7,138 nt of DNA from Oscillospiraceae bacterium (GCA_017394475.1 JAFPYQ010000162.1:1-7138), one strand, 5' to 3'; shown: positions 1 to 6,000, counted from the first letter of the stretch. The notes: a model not told the origin generated them from the sequence alone. Numbers and translations: made by a program.

Positions 1-973
1 AGAGCTCCTTGCCTTCGCCCATGAACTGTACCTTTGTGCTCCAGTCGAACAGGGACTTATCCATAACAAGACCCTTCTGATAGAGTGAATACAGCCAGTT
101 CTGAGCCTTTTCAAGTGTAGGATCCTTCAGGTTAACGGACATCTTGCCGTCAACAGAAGAAATAGCGGGAACACCTGCAGAGAGGTACAGAGGACGCTCG
201 GACCACCAGCCGTCGAGGCCGTAGAGCTCGTTGTCTGCATCGCAGAATTCTTCGAGCATGCCGGAGAATGTATCCCAGTTCCACTCGCCGTCCTGGTAAA
301 GCTCCCAGGGATCGTCAAGACCGTTCTCTTCAATGGTCTTAGCGCTGTAGATAACAGCAGCATCAGCTGTAACGCCGTTTACGAATGCATAGTGCTTGCC
401 CTTGAAGGAGTAGATATCCATTGCAGCTCTTACATCATCATAGAGAGGGCTGTCGATGTCGATATACTCATCGATGGGTTCAAACATACCGCTTACGATA
501 CATTTGGGAAGTGAGCTCTCGTCGCGCTGGAAGAAGTCGATGCCTTCACCGCCGAGAACATAAGTAGAAAGATCGCTGTAACGGTTCTCCCATGTGGTCT
601 GATACCACTTGATCTTACCGTCATACTTCTCCTGGAACATGCTCAGGGGTACAGGGATGGACTTACCTGTGGAATCAGGGTTAAGGTCCCAGTGGCAGAG
701 CCACTTGATCTCCTTGTTCTCGAGCTCGATGTCACGGAGCTGTGCGGATGCTGAGTTTACAGCCTCCATCTGTTCGGTGGACATTGTGATGGTGTTCACT
801 TCAACTGTAGCAGCGGTAGTAGTAGCTGCAGTAGTAGTAGTCTCCTGAGCGGGAGCAGGAGCGTTGCCGCCTCCGTTGTTTCCGGAATCACCGCCGCCGC
901 AGCCTGCAAGCATGAGTGAAACGGAAAGTGCGGAAAGTCCGGCGATTACTCTTTTCACAGAAGTGGATTTCAT
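1..973 (-). CDS. ABC-transporter sugar-binding lipoprotein, N-terminal part
   Basis: This is an extracellular solute-binding protein (family 1 type, as in carbohydrate ABC importers), anchored to the outer face of the membrane. The gene runs off the left edge, leaving 324 complete codons. The start ATG (973-971) is preceded by GGAGGG at 986-981 with a 7-base gap. Residues 1-25 form a lipoprotein signal peptide: basic MKSTSVKR, a hydrophobic stretch, then lipobox LAGC with Cys25 as the lipidated residue. A Gly/Asn-rich then Thr/Ala-rich linker (about 26-57) follows. The mature domain has features typical of the family, including a stretch reading DFFQRDE, then YAFVNGV, then WNWDTFSGMLEEFC. Trp and Tyr are frequent, as expected for sugar stacking. 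It is transcribed away from the esterase/GH115 operon, so acidic xylo-oligosaccharides are a plausible ligand. Ligand identity is inferred from context only. Permease genes would be expected further left. Confidence 0.93.
   Translation of the reverse strand, partial: MKSTSVKRVIAGLSALSVSLMLAGCGGGDSGNNGGGNAPAPAQETTTTAATTTAATVEVNTITMSTEQMEAVNSASAQLRDIELENKEIKWLCHWDLNPDSTGKSIPVPLSMFQEKYDGKIKWYQTTWENRYSDLSTYVLGGEGIDFFQRDESSLPKCIVSGMFEPIDEYIDIDSPLYDDVRAAMDIYSFKGKHYAFVNGVTADAAVIYSAKTIEENGLDDPWELYQDGEWNWDTFSGMLEEFCDADNELYGLDGWWSERPLYLSAGVPAISSVDGKMSVNLKDPTLEKAQNWLYSLYQKGLVMDKSLFDWSTKVQFMGEGKEL
806..842 (-). repeat. ACT/GCT trinucleotide tract encoding the Thr/Ala linker
   Basis: On the coding strand this is a run of ACT, GCT and ACC triplets giving Thr and Ala at about residues 45-56, between the lipidated Cys and the sugar-binding domain. 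The unit is three bases, so slippage would change linker length without breaking the frame. Such linkers space the binding domain from the membrane and wall. Possible O-glycosylation is speculation. Confidence 0.6.
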
Positions 974-999
974 TTTACTTCCCTCCATAAAGATCGTCT

Positions 1000-1017
1000 G
1001 AACAGCAGCCGCTGTTC
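1000..1017 (-). promoter_or_regulatory. Perfect 7-bp hairpin just upstream of the lipoprotein RBS
   Basis: On the minus strand GAACAGC, loop GGCT, GCTGTTC forms a perfect 7-bp stem with a 4-base loop, ending 13 bases before the GGAGGG ribosome binding site. It lies inside the predicted 5' leader, so it may act as an mRNA-stabilising or translation-modulating stem. Because it is also a DNA palindrome, an operator is possible. Confidence 0.5.
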
Positions 1018-1038
1018 TTCCTGTATTTAAACCTTTAT

Positions 1039-1065
1039 AAAAAGCCCCGACTGCTCGTCGCGGGC
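1039..1065 (-). terminator. Terminator-like hairpin within the lipoprotein 5' leader (possible attenuator)
   Basis: Read on the minus strand, GCCC (one bulged G) CGAC, loop GAGCA, GTCGGGGC forms an 8-bp GC-rich stem with a single bulge, followed directly by TTTTT. This is the form of an intrinsic terminator. It lies between the predicted promoter (1157-1129) and the start codon (973), with no gene ending upstream. A premature-termination or attenuation role is therefore more likely than simple operon termination. An alternative pairing of TTGCTT (1080-1075) with GAGCAG (1056-1051), using two G-U pairs, would disrupt it, but that is weak. A 19-codon reading frame (1086-1027) crosses the hairpin without an evident ribosome binding site. 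I recognise no known riboswitch class. Confidence 0.45.
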
Positions 1066-1128
1066 AGGTTTCCGAAGCAAGTGCATTTTTATCTAAAATC
1101 AATATAAAAATCACACACACTTGTGGTA

Positions 1129-1157
1129 ATTATAGCATAAAAGTATAAATATGTCTA
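1129..1157 (-). promoter_or_regulatory. Sigma-A-type promoter for the lipoprotein gene
   Basis: On the minus strand the -35 is TAGACA (1157-1152, 5 of 6 matches), the spacer is exactly 17 bases, and the -10 is TATAAT (1134-1129, 6 of 6), preceded by TGC as an extended -10. Transcription would start near 1122, giving a leader of about 150 bases. It is the best promoter match in the window. Confidence 0.8.
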
Positions 1158-1159
1158 AT

Positions 1160-1221
1160 CATTTTTTGTCATTTTTTGCTTTTCTGTCTGAAAGCCATAC
1201 ACTTTTTGCTTTTGTCTCAAA
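1160..1221. repeat. Imperfect T-rich direct repeats upstream of the lipoprotein promoter
   Basis: Copy A (1170-1193) and copy B (1200-1221) share CA(T/C)TTTTTGCTTTT, then GTCT(G/C)AAA. They match at 20 of 22 aligned bases with a two-base gap in B, and are offset by 30 bases, about three helical turns. A partial copy, CATTTTTTGTC, starts at 1160. Copy A ends 13 bases before the -35 of the minus-strand promoter. The arrangement suits tandem activator sites (AraC-type regulators often use direct repeats) or an A-tract UP-like element. Which of these applies is inference. Confidence 0.5.
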
Positions 1222-1243
1222 CTCGCTCCCACAGGGCTTTCAG
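1188..1243. repeat. 9-bp inverted repeat CTGAAAGCC / GGCTTTCAG
   Basis: The arms at 1188-1196 and 1235-1243 are exact reverse complements, separated by 38 bases. The left arm overlaps the end of direct repeat A. Such a pair could be two half-sites of one regulator, but a 9-bp match in a 620-base region could also be chance. Confidence 0.35.
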
Positions 1244-1253
1244 CTCACAAATC

Positions 1254-1276
1254 GGGAAGATCCCGGGAATCTTTCC
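1254..1276. promoter_or_regulatory. Dyad centred on CCCGGG, candidate operator
   Basis: GGGAAGAT, then CCCGGG, then AATCTTTCC forms an imperfect palindrome. The outer arms pair after allowing an extra A on each of two positions of the right side. It ends one base before the cre-like site, so the two would occupy adjacent DNA. No known regulator consensus is recognised. Confidence 0.35.
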
Positions 1277-1277
1277 A

Positions 1278-1291
1278 TGAAAACGTTATCA
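1278..1291 (+). promoter_or_regulatory. cre-like (CcpA / LacI-family) operator
   Basis: TGAAAACGTTATCA matches every specified position of the Bacillus-type catabolite-response consensus TGWAANCGNTNWCA. With the preceding A it also fits WTGNAARCGNWWWCA. With flanking bases (1277-1292) it is a 16-bp palindrome around a central CG, with seven of eight pairs matched, as for LacI-family proteins generally. It lies about 110 bp upstream of the plus promoter and 120 bp upstream of the minus promoter, so it does not block either directly. CcpA control of both directions or a local LacI-type sugar regulator are both possible. Confidence 0.6.
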
Positions 1292-1297
1292 TAAAAA

Positions 1298-1345
1298 ATG
1301 CGTTACAGATTGCATATTTTTCGTAAAATGTGCATAAATACGCAT
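1298..1345. promoter_or_regulatory. Large nested AT-rich dyad
   Basis: Outer arms ATGCGT (1298-1303) and ACGCAT (1340-1345) enclose inner arms GCATATTTT (1312-1320) and AAAATGTGC (1325-1333). The inner arms pair over nine positions with one T-G pair and a 4-base loop, extended by one T-A pair at 1311/1334. The two centres agree to within one base. It lies upstream of the plus promoter, so it is more likely a protein-binding dyad than an RNA hairpin. Confidence 0.4.
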
Positions 1346-1401
1346 CAGAAAAGGGACAGGCAAAAATTGACCGACGGTATCATATTCAAGCAATTTTTTT
1401 C

Positions 1402-1430
1402 TTGTAATTGAATGATTTTTGTGTTAAAAT
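1402..1430 (+). promoter_or_regulatory. Extended -10 promoter for the esterase-GH115-uxuA operon
   Basis: The -35 is TTGTAA (1402-1407, 4 of 6), the spacer is 17 bases, and the -10 is TAAAAT (1425-1430, 5 of 6), with TGT giving an extended -10. A seven-base T tract (1394-1400) lies just upstream. Transcription would begin near 1437, leaving a leader of about 159 bases before the esterase start. The weak -35 fits a promoter that needs an activator. Confidence 0.6.
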
Positions 1431-1444
1431 TTAAGATGTATGTC

Positions 1445-1499
1445 CGGATGACAGATGACCTCCCCTGCCTATTTTCTCAGGCGAGACATCAGGCATCCG
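1445..1499 (+). promoter_or_regulatory. Possible folded domain in the operon leader
   Basis: Nested complementary segments CGGATG/CATCCG (1445-1450 with 1494-1499), GATG/CATC (1454-1457 with 1487-1490) and GCCT/AGGC (1467-1470 with 1479-1482) could form an interrupted stem at the start of the transcript. TGCCT (1466-1470) could instead pair with AGGCA (1491-1495). No known riboswitch class is recognised and there is no T-run after it. Confidence 0.25.
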
Positions 1500-1502
1500 C
1501 AA

Positions 1503-1572
1503 CACTGATCTTGTTAATAAGCTCTGATCTTTTAACAAGCTCTGATATTTTAACAAGCTCTGATCTTATAAC
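1503..1572 (+). repeat. Four tandem ~18-bp repeats in the operon leader
   Basis: The unit is CTCTGATCTTTTAACAAG. Near-identical copies of AAGCTCTGAT begin at 1519, 1537 and 1555 (period 18), a diverged copy precedes them from 1503 (offset 19), and the last copy fades into ATAACAGG at the ribosome binding site. CTTGTTAA (1510-1517) is the exact reverse complement of TTAACAAG in the next two copies (1532-1539, 1550-1557), so alternative hairpins are possible. A reading frame with in-frame ATGs at 1412, 1436 and 1448 runs through the repeats to TAA at 1577-1579, where the unit would encode a hexapeptide close to LTSSDL. No ribosome binding site supports it, and an 18-base unit automatically keeps any open frame open. 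Confidence 0.75.
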
Positions 1573-1595
1573 AGGATAAAGGGAGGTCTTTTGGG

Positions 1596-3116
1596 ATGAT
1601 AAGGACAGCTATGACCGAGAACGGTGCTGTAAGGGGACTGCCTGCCGCAGATCCCAGGATAACATCGTTCAAGGGGATACCATTCGCACAGCCGCCTGTG
1701 GGGCAGGACCGCTGGCGTGCACCTCAGCCGTGTGACGACTGGGAAGGGATACGGGACTGCTTTGAGTTCGCACCCATCTCCGTCCAGGACACACCGGGCA
1801 TAGGTTATGACATATACTGCCGCGAATGGCACGTTGATCCGGGGATACCCATGGATGAAGACTGCCTTTATCTCAATATATGGACCAATGCAAAAGATGC
1901 CGGTGAACGTCTCCCCGTGCTGGTATGGTACTTCGGCGGAGCTTTCCAGTGGGGCTATACCGCCGAAATGGAGTTTGACGGTGAAAGACTGGCACGCCGC
2001 GGCATAGTGGTGGTCACAGTGAATTACAGACTGGGCGCTCTGGGATTCCTCGCCCATCCACAGCTTTCAAAGGAACAGCCCGAAGCACCATGCAACTTCG
2101 GCGCACTTGACCAGCAGGCAGGACTTCGCTGGGTAAAGCGCAATATAGCTGCATTCGGCGGCGATCCCGACAATATCACCATTGCAGGCCAGTCCGCAGG
2201 CGGCGGAAGTGTCATGGCTCAGATGGCATGTGCCGACAACAAGGGCTATTTCAACAAAGCCTCAGTTTTCAGCGGCATGTTCAGGAGCCCCTATATCGTC
2301 AACGATTTCTTTATCCCCTTTTCCCTGAAGGATGCCGAAAAGCTGGGTGAAAAGCTGTTTGAAGAACTTGGCGTCACCACCCTTGAAGAAGCCCGTAAGC
2401 TGGATGCGCAGTTCATCCGCAAGACCTATTCCAATATGAGGGACCGCACAGGTGTAATGTTCGCTGTGGTGAATGACGGGCTTTTCTGCAAGGGTGACCC
2501 GCAGAAGGCGTTCTACAACGGCACAAGGAACCGCGTTCCCGTGTTTGCCGGAAACACCGGTGATGAATTCCTTGATTACATACAGGCGGATGATGATGCT
2601 GCCTTTGCCGAAAAGGCAAAGGAATTCTTCGGGGACAAGGCACAGACCTTCCTTGCTTTCCCCGAGGCAAAGAGAACTCCCCAGGGATATGCACCCGTAA
2701 GCCCCTGCGAGATGGGCGTGAAATCCGCATTCCGCTTTGAAAACAGGCTGCCCGACAGCAAGGACTGCTATTATTACCGCTTTGTACCCGATATCCCCGG
2801 TGATGATGACCCCGGCACCTTCCATTCCTGCGATCTGTGGTTCTTCTTTGAGACCATCGCAAAATGCACAAGGCCCTATGAGGGCAGACATTATGATATC
2901 GCACGTCAGATGTGCGATTACTGGGCAAACTTCATCAAAACAGGCAATCCCAACGGTACGGATATCAACGGGAACGTTCTCCCGAAATGGAAGACTTACA
3001 CCGAGGAGAGCGGCTTTGAGATGGAATTTACTCCGAAGGGAGCAGTCCCCGCTAAGGAAAGTTCGGAATACACGGAATTTCTTCTCCGGAAGATAATGGA
3101 GAGAGAACAGTCGTGA
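1596..3116 (+). CDS. Type-B carboxylesterase (alpha/beta-hydrolase), probably cytoplasmic
   Basis: This 506-residue protein is a full-length member of the carboxylesterase type B family (PF00135 type), which hydrolyses carboxylic esters. GGGAGG (1581-1586) lies nine bases before the ATG. Family landmarks in order are FKGIPFAQPPVG (25-36), EDCLYLNIW (88-96), the oxyanion region WYFGGAF (111-117), the nucleophile elbow GQSAGG with Ser200 (198-203), NTGDEF with candidate acid Glu324, and FHSCDL with candidate His410. The usual HGGG of the oxyanion loop reads FGGA here. There is no signal peptide or membrane segment, so the enzyme should act in the cytoplasm. It heads the operon, 29 bases before the GH115 gene. 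A plausible role, by context only, is deacylating imported acetylated or otherwise esterified glucurono-xylo-oligosaccharides. The natural substrate cannot be read from sequence, and this family is promiscuous. Confidence 0.92.
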   Translation: MIRTAMTENGAVRGLPAADPRITSFKGIPFAQPPVGQDRWRAPQPCDDWEGIRDCFEFAPISVQDTPGIGYDIYCREWHVDPGIPMDEDCLYLNIWTNAKDAGERLPVLVWYFGGAFQWGYTAEMEFDGERLARRGIVVVTVNYRLGALGFLAHPQLSKEQPEAPCNFGALDQQAGLRWVKRNIAAFGGDPDNITIAGQSAGGGSVMAQMACADNKGYFNKASVFSGMFRSPYIVNDFFIPFSLKDAEKLGEKLFEELGVTTLEEARKLDAQFIRKTYSNMRDRTGVMFAVVNDGLFCKGDPQKAFYNGTRNRVPVFAGNTGDEFLDYIQADDDAAFAEKAKEFFGDKAQTFLAFPEAKRTPQGYAPVSPCEMGVKSAFRFENRLPDSKDCYYYRFVPDIPGDDDPGTFHSCDLWFFFETIAKCTRPYEGRHYDIARQMCDYWANFIKTGNPNGTDINGNVLPKWKTYTEESGFEMEFTPKGAVPAKESSEYTEFLLRKIMEREQS

Positions 3117-3145
3117 AGAAATACATGATCTGATAAGGTGATATT

Positions 3146-5992
3146 ATGGTAATTACCTCAAAGACAGCCATCCAACTGGTATATGATGAAAACTGCAAAA
3201 GCGGCATCGTGAAGATAGCAGGCAAGGTAAAGGATGATATCGCGGCAGTAGTAGGCAAGACGGAAAAAACCGAGGACAGCATAAAGATCGTATTCGGCAT
3301 AGCGGGAGAAAGTGCTGTGCTCGATGATCTTGAAAAGCAGGGCCTTATAGACACAGCCCCCATACAGGGCAAAAGAGAGGTCTATGGTTTCTATGTCCGC
3401 GATAATGAGAACAGCATATTCATCGCAGGCAGTGACAAGCGCGGTACTATATACGGACTTTTCCATATATCCGAGCTTATCGGCGTGTCCCCTCTCATAA
3501 ACTGGTCGGGAGCCAAGCCTCCCAAAAAGCCGTTCATCAGCCTTTCCGCCAGCGACAGCCTCATATCAAAGGAGCCCTCGGTCATTTACAGAGGATTCTT
3601 CATCAACGACGAGTGGCCTGCTTTCGGCAACTGGTGCAGCATCCACTACGGCGGTTTTACCGCAAAGATGTATGAAAATGTGTTTGAATTGCTGCTGAGG
3701 ATGAAGGGCAATTATCTGTGGCCTGCAATGTGGTCATCGAGCTTTGCCTGCGACGGCCCGGGCCTTGCATCGGCAGAGCTTGCGGATGAATACGGCGTTG
3801 TGATAGGCCTTTCCCATCACGAGCCATGCCTGCGCCACGGTGAGGAATACAGCAGGCTCAGGGGACCTCAGTCCATATACGGCGATGCGTGGGATTTCCG
3901 CACGAACCGCGAAGGTATAACCCGCTTCTGGCGTGACGGACTGAAAAGGAACGGTCATCTTGAAAATGTGATAACTGTGGGCATGAGGGGCGAGCGTGAT
4001 TCAAAGCTACTGGGAGAGAACAGCACCCTTGCGGATAATATCGAGCTTCTGAGGAGCGTTTTTGAAACACAGAACACTCTTATCCGCGAAGAGGTGGATC
4101 CGAACCTTGACAATGTCCCCAGGATGTTCGCCCTTTACAAGGAAGTGGAGCCCTACTTCTACGGTGACGGTGAAACAAAGGGACTTATGGGCAGCGATGA
4201 GCTGGACGGCGTCATCCTTATGCTGTGCGATGACAACCACGGCTATCTGCGCACCCTCCCCGACGAGAAGATGAGGGAACACAGGGGCGGCTATGGTATG
4301 TACTACCACTTCGATTACCACGGCGAGCCCGTATCCTATGAATGGATAAATTCCACGCATCTTCCCGAGGTCTGGGAACAGATGACTACCGCATACGAAC
4401 ACGGTGTCCGCTCCCTATGGATAGTCAATGTCGGCGACCTGGGATTAAACGAGATGCCCCTCTCCTATTTCCTCGACCTTGCCTATGACTATGATAAGTG
4501 GGGCATAAATGCTCCTGATATGACCGACAGGTACACCGAGCAGTGGATGAAAAGGAATTTCGGCGGTGCCCTCGAGGATACCGATATAAAGCGGCTGACG
4601 GAGATGTATATCCGCTTCACAAGGCTCCTTCACAACAGAAGACCCGAGCATATGAGCCACAGCGTCTATGATGTCCGCAGCTTCGGAGAGGCAGAGCATA
4701 TACTCGCACAGGCAACGGAAGCTGAGAGGATCTGCAACGAGATAGGCGCAAAGATCCCCGAGGAGCTCAGAGCCGCATACACCGAGCTTATCTCATATAT
4801 AGTCCTTGCAGGGGCAAATCTGATCAAAATGTGGATATACTCGGGCTATGACAAGTATTTTGCAGGGATAGGCGCTATCTGTGCCAATGATTATGCAGAG
4901 AATGTGAAAAAGTGCCTCATAAAGGACAAGGAGCTCATAAACCTGCTCCACACAGTAGGCGGCAAGCGTTTCGACGGCTTCGGGCTCGCACCTCATATCG
5001 GCTTCAGGAACTGGAACTTTGAGGAAAGCATAAATCCATCCCTTGAATATGTTATACCGGTGGACAGAGCTGATATAAAGGTAGGTCTCCTGTATGAGCC
5101 CGGAGAGACCAGCGGCCACGAATGGACCAACATAGTGCTCTCATCGCGGCATTTCCTGCACAAGCCCGATAAGAACGGCACTGTCCGCAGCGTTGGCGGG
5201 TTCTTTGCCGCACTCATGGGCAGAGAGCCTGTGGAATACACTGTTGAATGTGACAAGGACTGGCTCATCCTCGAAAAGAGCAGCGGCACCCTTAACAGTG
5301 GGAACACCATAGAGCGGGTACTGTATACGATCAATGACGAAAAGCTGCTGAAAGTAACCACGGAGGATATCGCATCGGATACTGCGGTCATCACGGTGAA
5401 GTACCCGTCGGGAAAGGTTCGGATAAAGGTGTATGGCACTGCCGTGCGCTATACGGCTGTCAATGTATTCCATGAAGAAAACGGACTGATATGCGCTGAT
5501 GCCGAGAACTACTCCGCGCGGTCGGACAACGGCAAAGAACGATTCATGATACTGAGGGATCTTGGCAGGGACAGCTGCGGTGCAAAGGTGTTCCCCGTCA
5601 TGGCTGACACCTCAGACCCCCTTACCGCTCCCTATATCGAATACACCGTCTGCGCTGCAGAAAACGGCGGATTTGATATGATATTCTTTATGCAGCCCTG
5701 CAATCCCTATAAAAACGGCTGCGGGATAAAGATAGCCTATTCCGTGAACGGCGGCGAAACAGTCATCACCGATACCATTTCCGACAGCTACCGCCCCGGT
5801 GTCACCGCAGACTGGGCAGAGGGCGTGCTCACACATATCAGAAAAGTAAAGACAAGGGCAATACTCAAAAAAGGCATGAATACCGTCCGTTTCTACGGCA
5901 TAAGCCGTGAGGCGGTACTTGAAAAGATAATGTTCGTGCGTGACGGTGAAAACATCCGTGTGCCATACCTCGGCACACCAGAAAGTATGTGA
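3146..5992 (+). CDS. GH115 alpha-glucuronidase (xylan alpha-1,2-glucuronosidase), cytoplasmic
   Basis: GH115 enzymes remove D-glucuronate or 4-O-methyl-D-glucuronate linked alpha-1,2 to xylose in xylan and its oligosaccharides. The 948 residues match the usual family length. After an N-terminal alpha/beta domain (about 1-140) comes the barrel with family-typical stretches: RGFFINDEWP (149-158), LLLRMKGNYLWPAMW (182-196), SHHEP (223-227), VGMRGERD (278-285), KEVEPY (332-337), CDDNHGYLRTLP (361-372), GGYGMYYHFDYHGEP (380-394) and WIVNVGDLG (425-433). A helical region (about 455-625), a beta-rich region (about 690-765) and the GH115 C-terminal domain (about 770-940) follow. The acidic residues around 333-335 and 362-363 are probably in the active site, but I do not assign the catalytic ones. 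No signal peptide is present, unlike secreted homologues, so imported oligosaccharides are the likely substrate. AGGTGAT (3136-3142) serves as ribosome binding site. Confidence 0.95.
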   Translation: MVITSKTAIQLVYDENCKSGIVKIAGKVKDDIAAVVGKTEKTEDSIKIVFGIAGESAVLDDLEKQGLIDTAPIQGKREVYGFYVRDNENSIFIAGSDKRGTIYGLFHISELIGVSPLINWSGAKPPKKPFISLSASDSLISKEPSVIYRGFFINDEWPAFGNWCSIHYGGFTAKMYENVFELLLRMKGNYLWPAMWSSSFACDGPGLASAELADEYGVVIGLSHHEPCLRHGEEYSRLRGPQSIYGDAWDFRTNREGITRFWRDGLKRNGHLENVITVGMRGERDSKLLGENSTLADNIELLRSVFETQNTLIREEVDPNLDNVPRMFALYKEVEPYFYGDGETKGLMGSDELDGVILMLCDDNHGYLRTLPDEKMREHRGGYGMYYHFDYHGEPVSYEWINSTHLPEVWEQMTTAYEHGVRSLWIVNVGDLGLNEMPLSYFLDLAYDYDKWGINAPDMTDRYTEQWMKRNFGGALEDTDIKRLTEMYIRFTRLLHNRRPEHMSHSVYDVRSFGEAEHILAQATEAERICNEIGAKIPEELRAAYTELISYIVLAGANLIKMWIYSGYDKYFAGIGAICANDYAENVKKCLIKDKELINLLHTVGGKRFDGFGLAPHIGFRNWNFEESINPSLEYVIPVDRADIKVGLLYEPGETSGHEWTNIVLSSRHFLHKPDKNGTVRSVGGFFAALMGREPVEYTVECDKDWLILEKSSGTLNSGNTIERVLYTINDEKLLKVTTEDIASDTAVITVKYPSGKVRIKVYGTAVRYTAVNVFHEENGLICADAENYSARSDNGKERFMILRDLGRDSCGAKVFPVMADTSDPLTAPYIEYTVCAAENGGFDMIFFMQPCNPYKNGCGIKIAYSVNGGETVITDTISDSYRPGVTADWAEGVLTHIRKVKTRAILKKGMNTVRFYGISREAVLEKIMFVRDGENIRVPYLGTPESM

Positions 5993-5995
5993 GGT
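5991..5995 (+). promoter_or_regulatory. Ribosome binding site deciding the uxuA start
   Basis: GAGGT overlaps the GH115 stop codon and ends five bases before ATG 6001. It therefore supports that ATG over the in-frame GTG at 5989, which would sit on top of this site. Starting at ATG also gives the family-typical N-terminus MKMSFRWYG. Confidence 0.7.
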
Positions 5996-6000
5996 CATAT

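Noticed and set aside
609..848. A 79-codon plus-strand frame ending in Val/Ala repeats
   Set aside because: It is the antisense of the lipoprotein linker and N-domain; the Val/Ala run is just the complement of the ACT/GCT tract.
1287..1316. A second minus-strand promoter with -10 TATGAT overlapping the cre-like site
   Set aside because: No -35 better than 3 of 6 is found at normal spacing, so it is not supported.
1367..1395. TTGACC at 1367-1372 as the -35 of a plus-strand promoter
   Set aside because: It is a 5 of 6 match, but no acceptable -10 lies 16-18 bases downstream.
1412..1579. Calling the repeat-containing small frame a gene
   Set aside because: It has no ribosome binding site and no recognised homology, and its first ATG lies inside the promoter. 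It is kept as a hypothesis only.
974..1595. CRISPR array or tRNA gene in the intergenic region
   Set aside because: The 18-base repeats are contiguous without unique spacers, and no cloverleaf-like sequence was seen.
1566..2891. Antisense open frames of 163, 171 and 209 codons opposite the esterase
   Set aside because: They are shadows of the esterase reading frame with no recognisable protein features and no start signals.
5989..6000. GTG at 5989 as the uxuA start
   Set aside because: It overlaps the GAGGT ribosome binding site that fits ATG 6001, and adds four residues not typical of UxuA.
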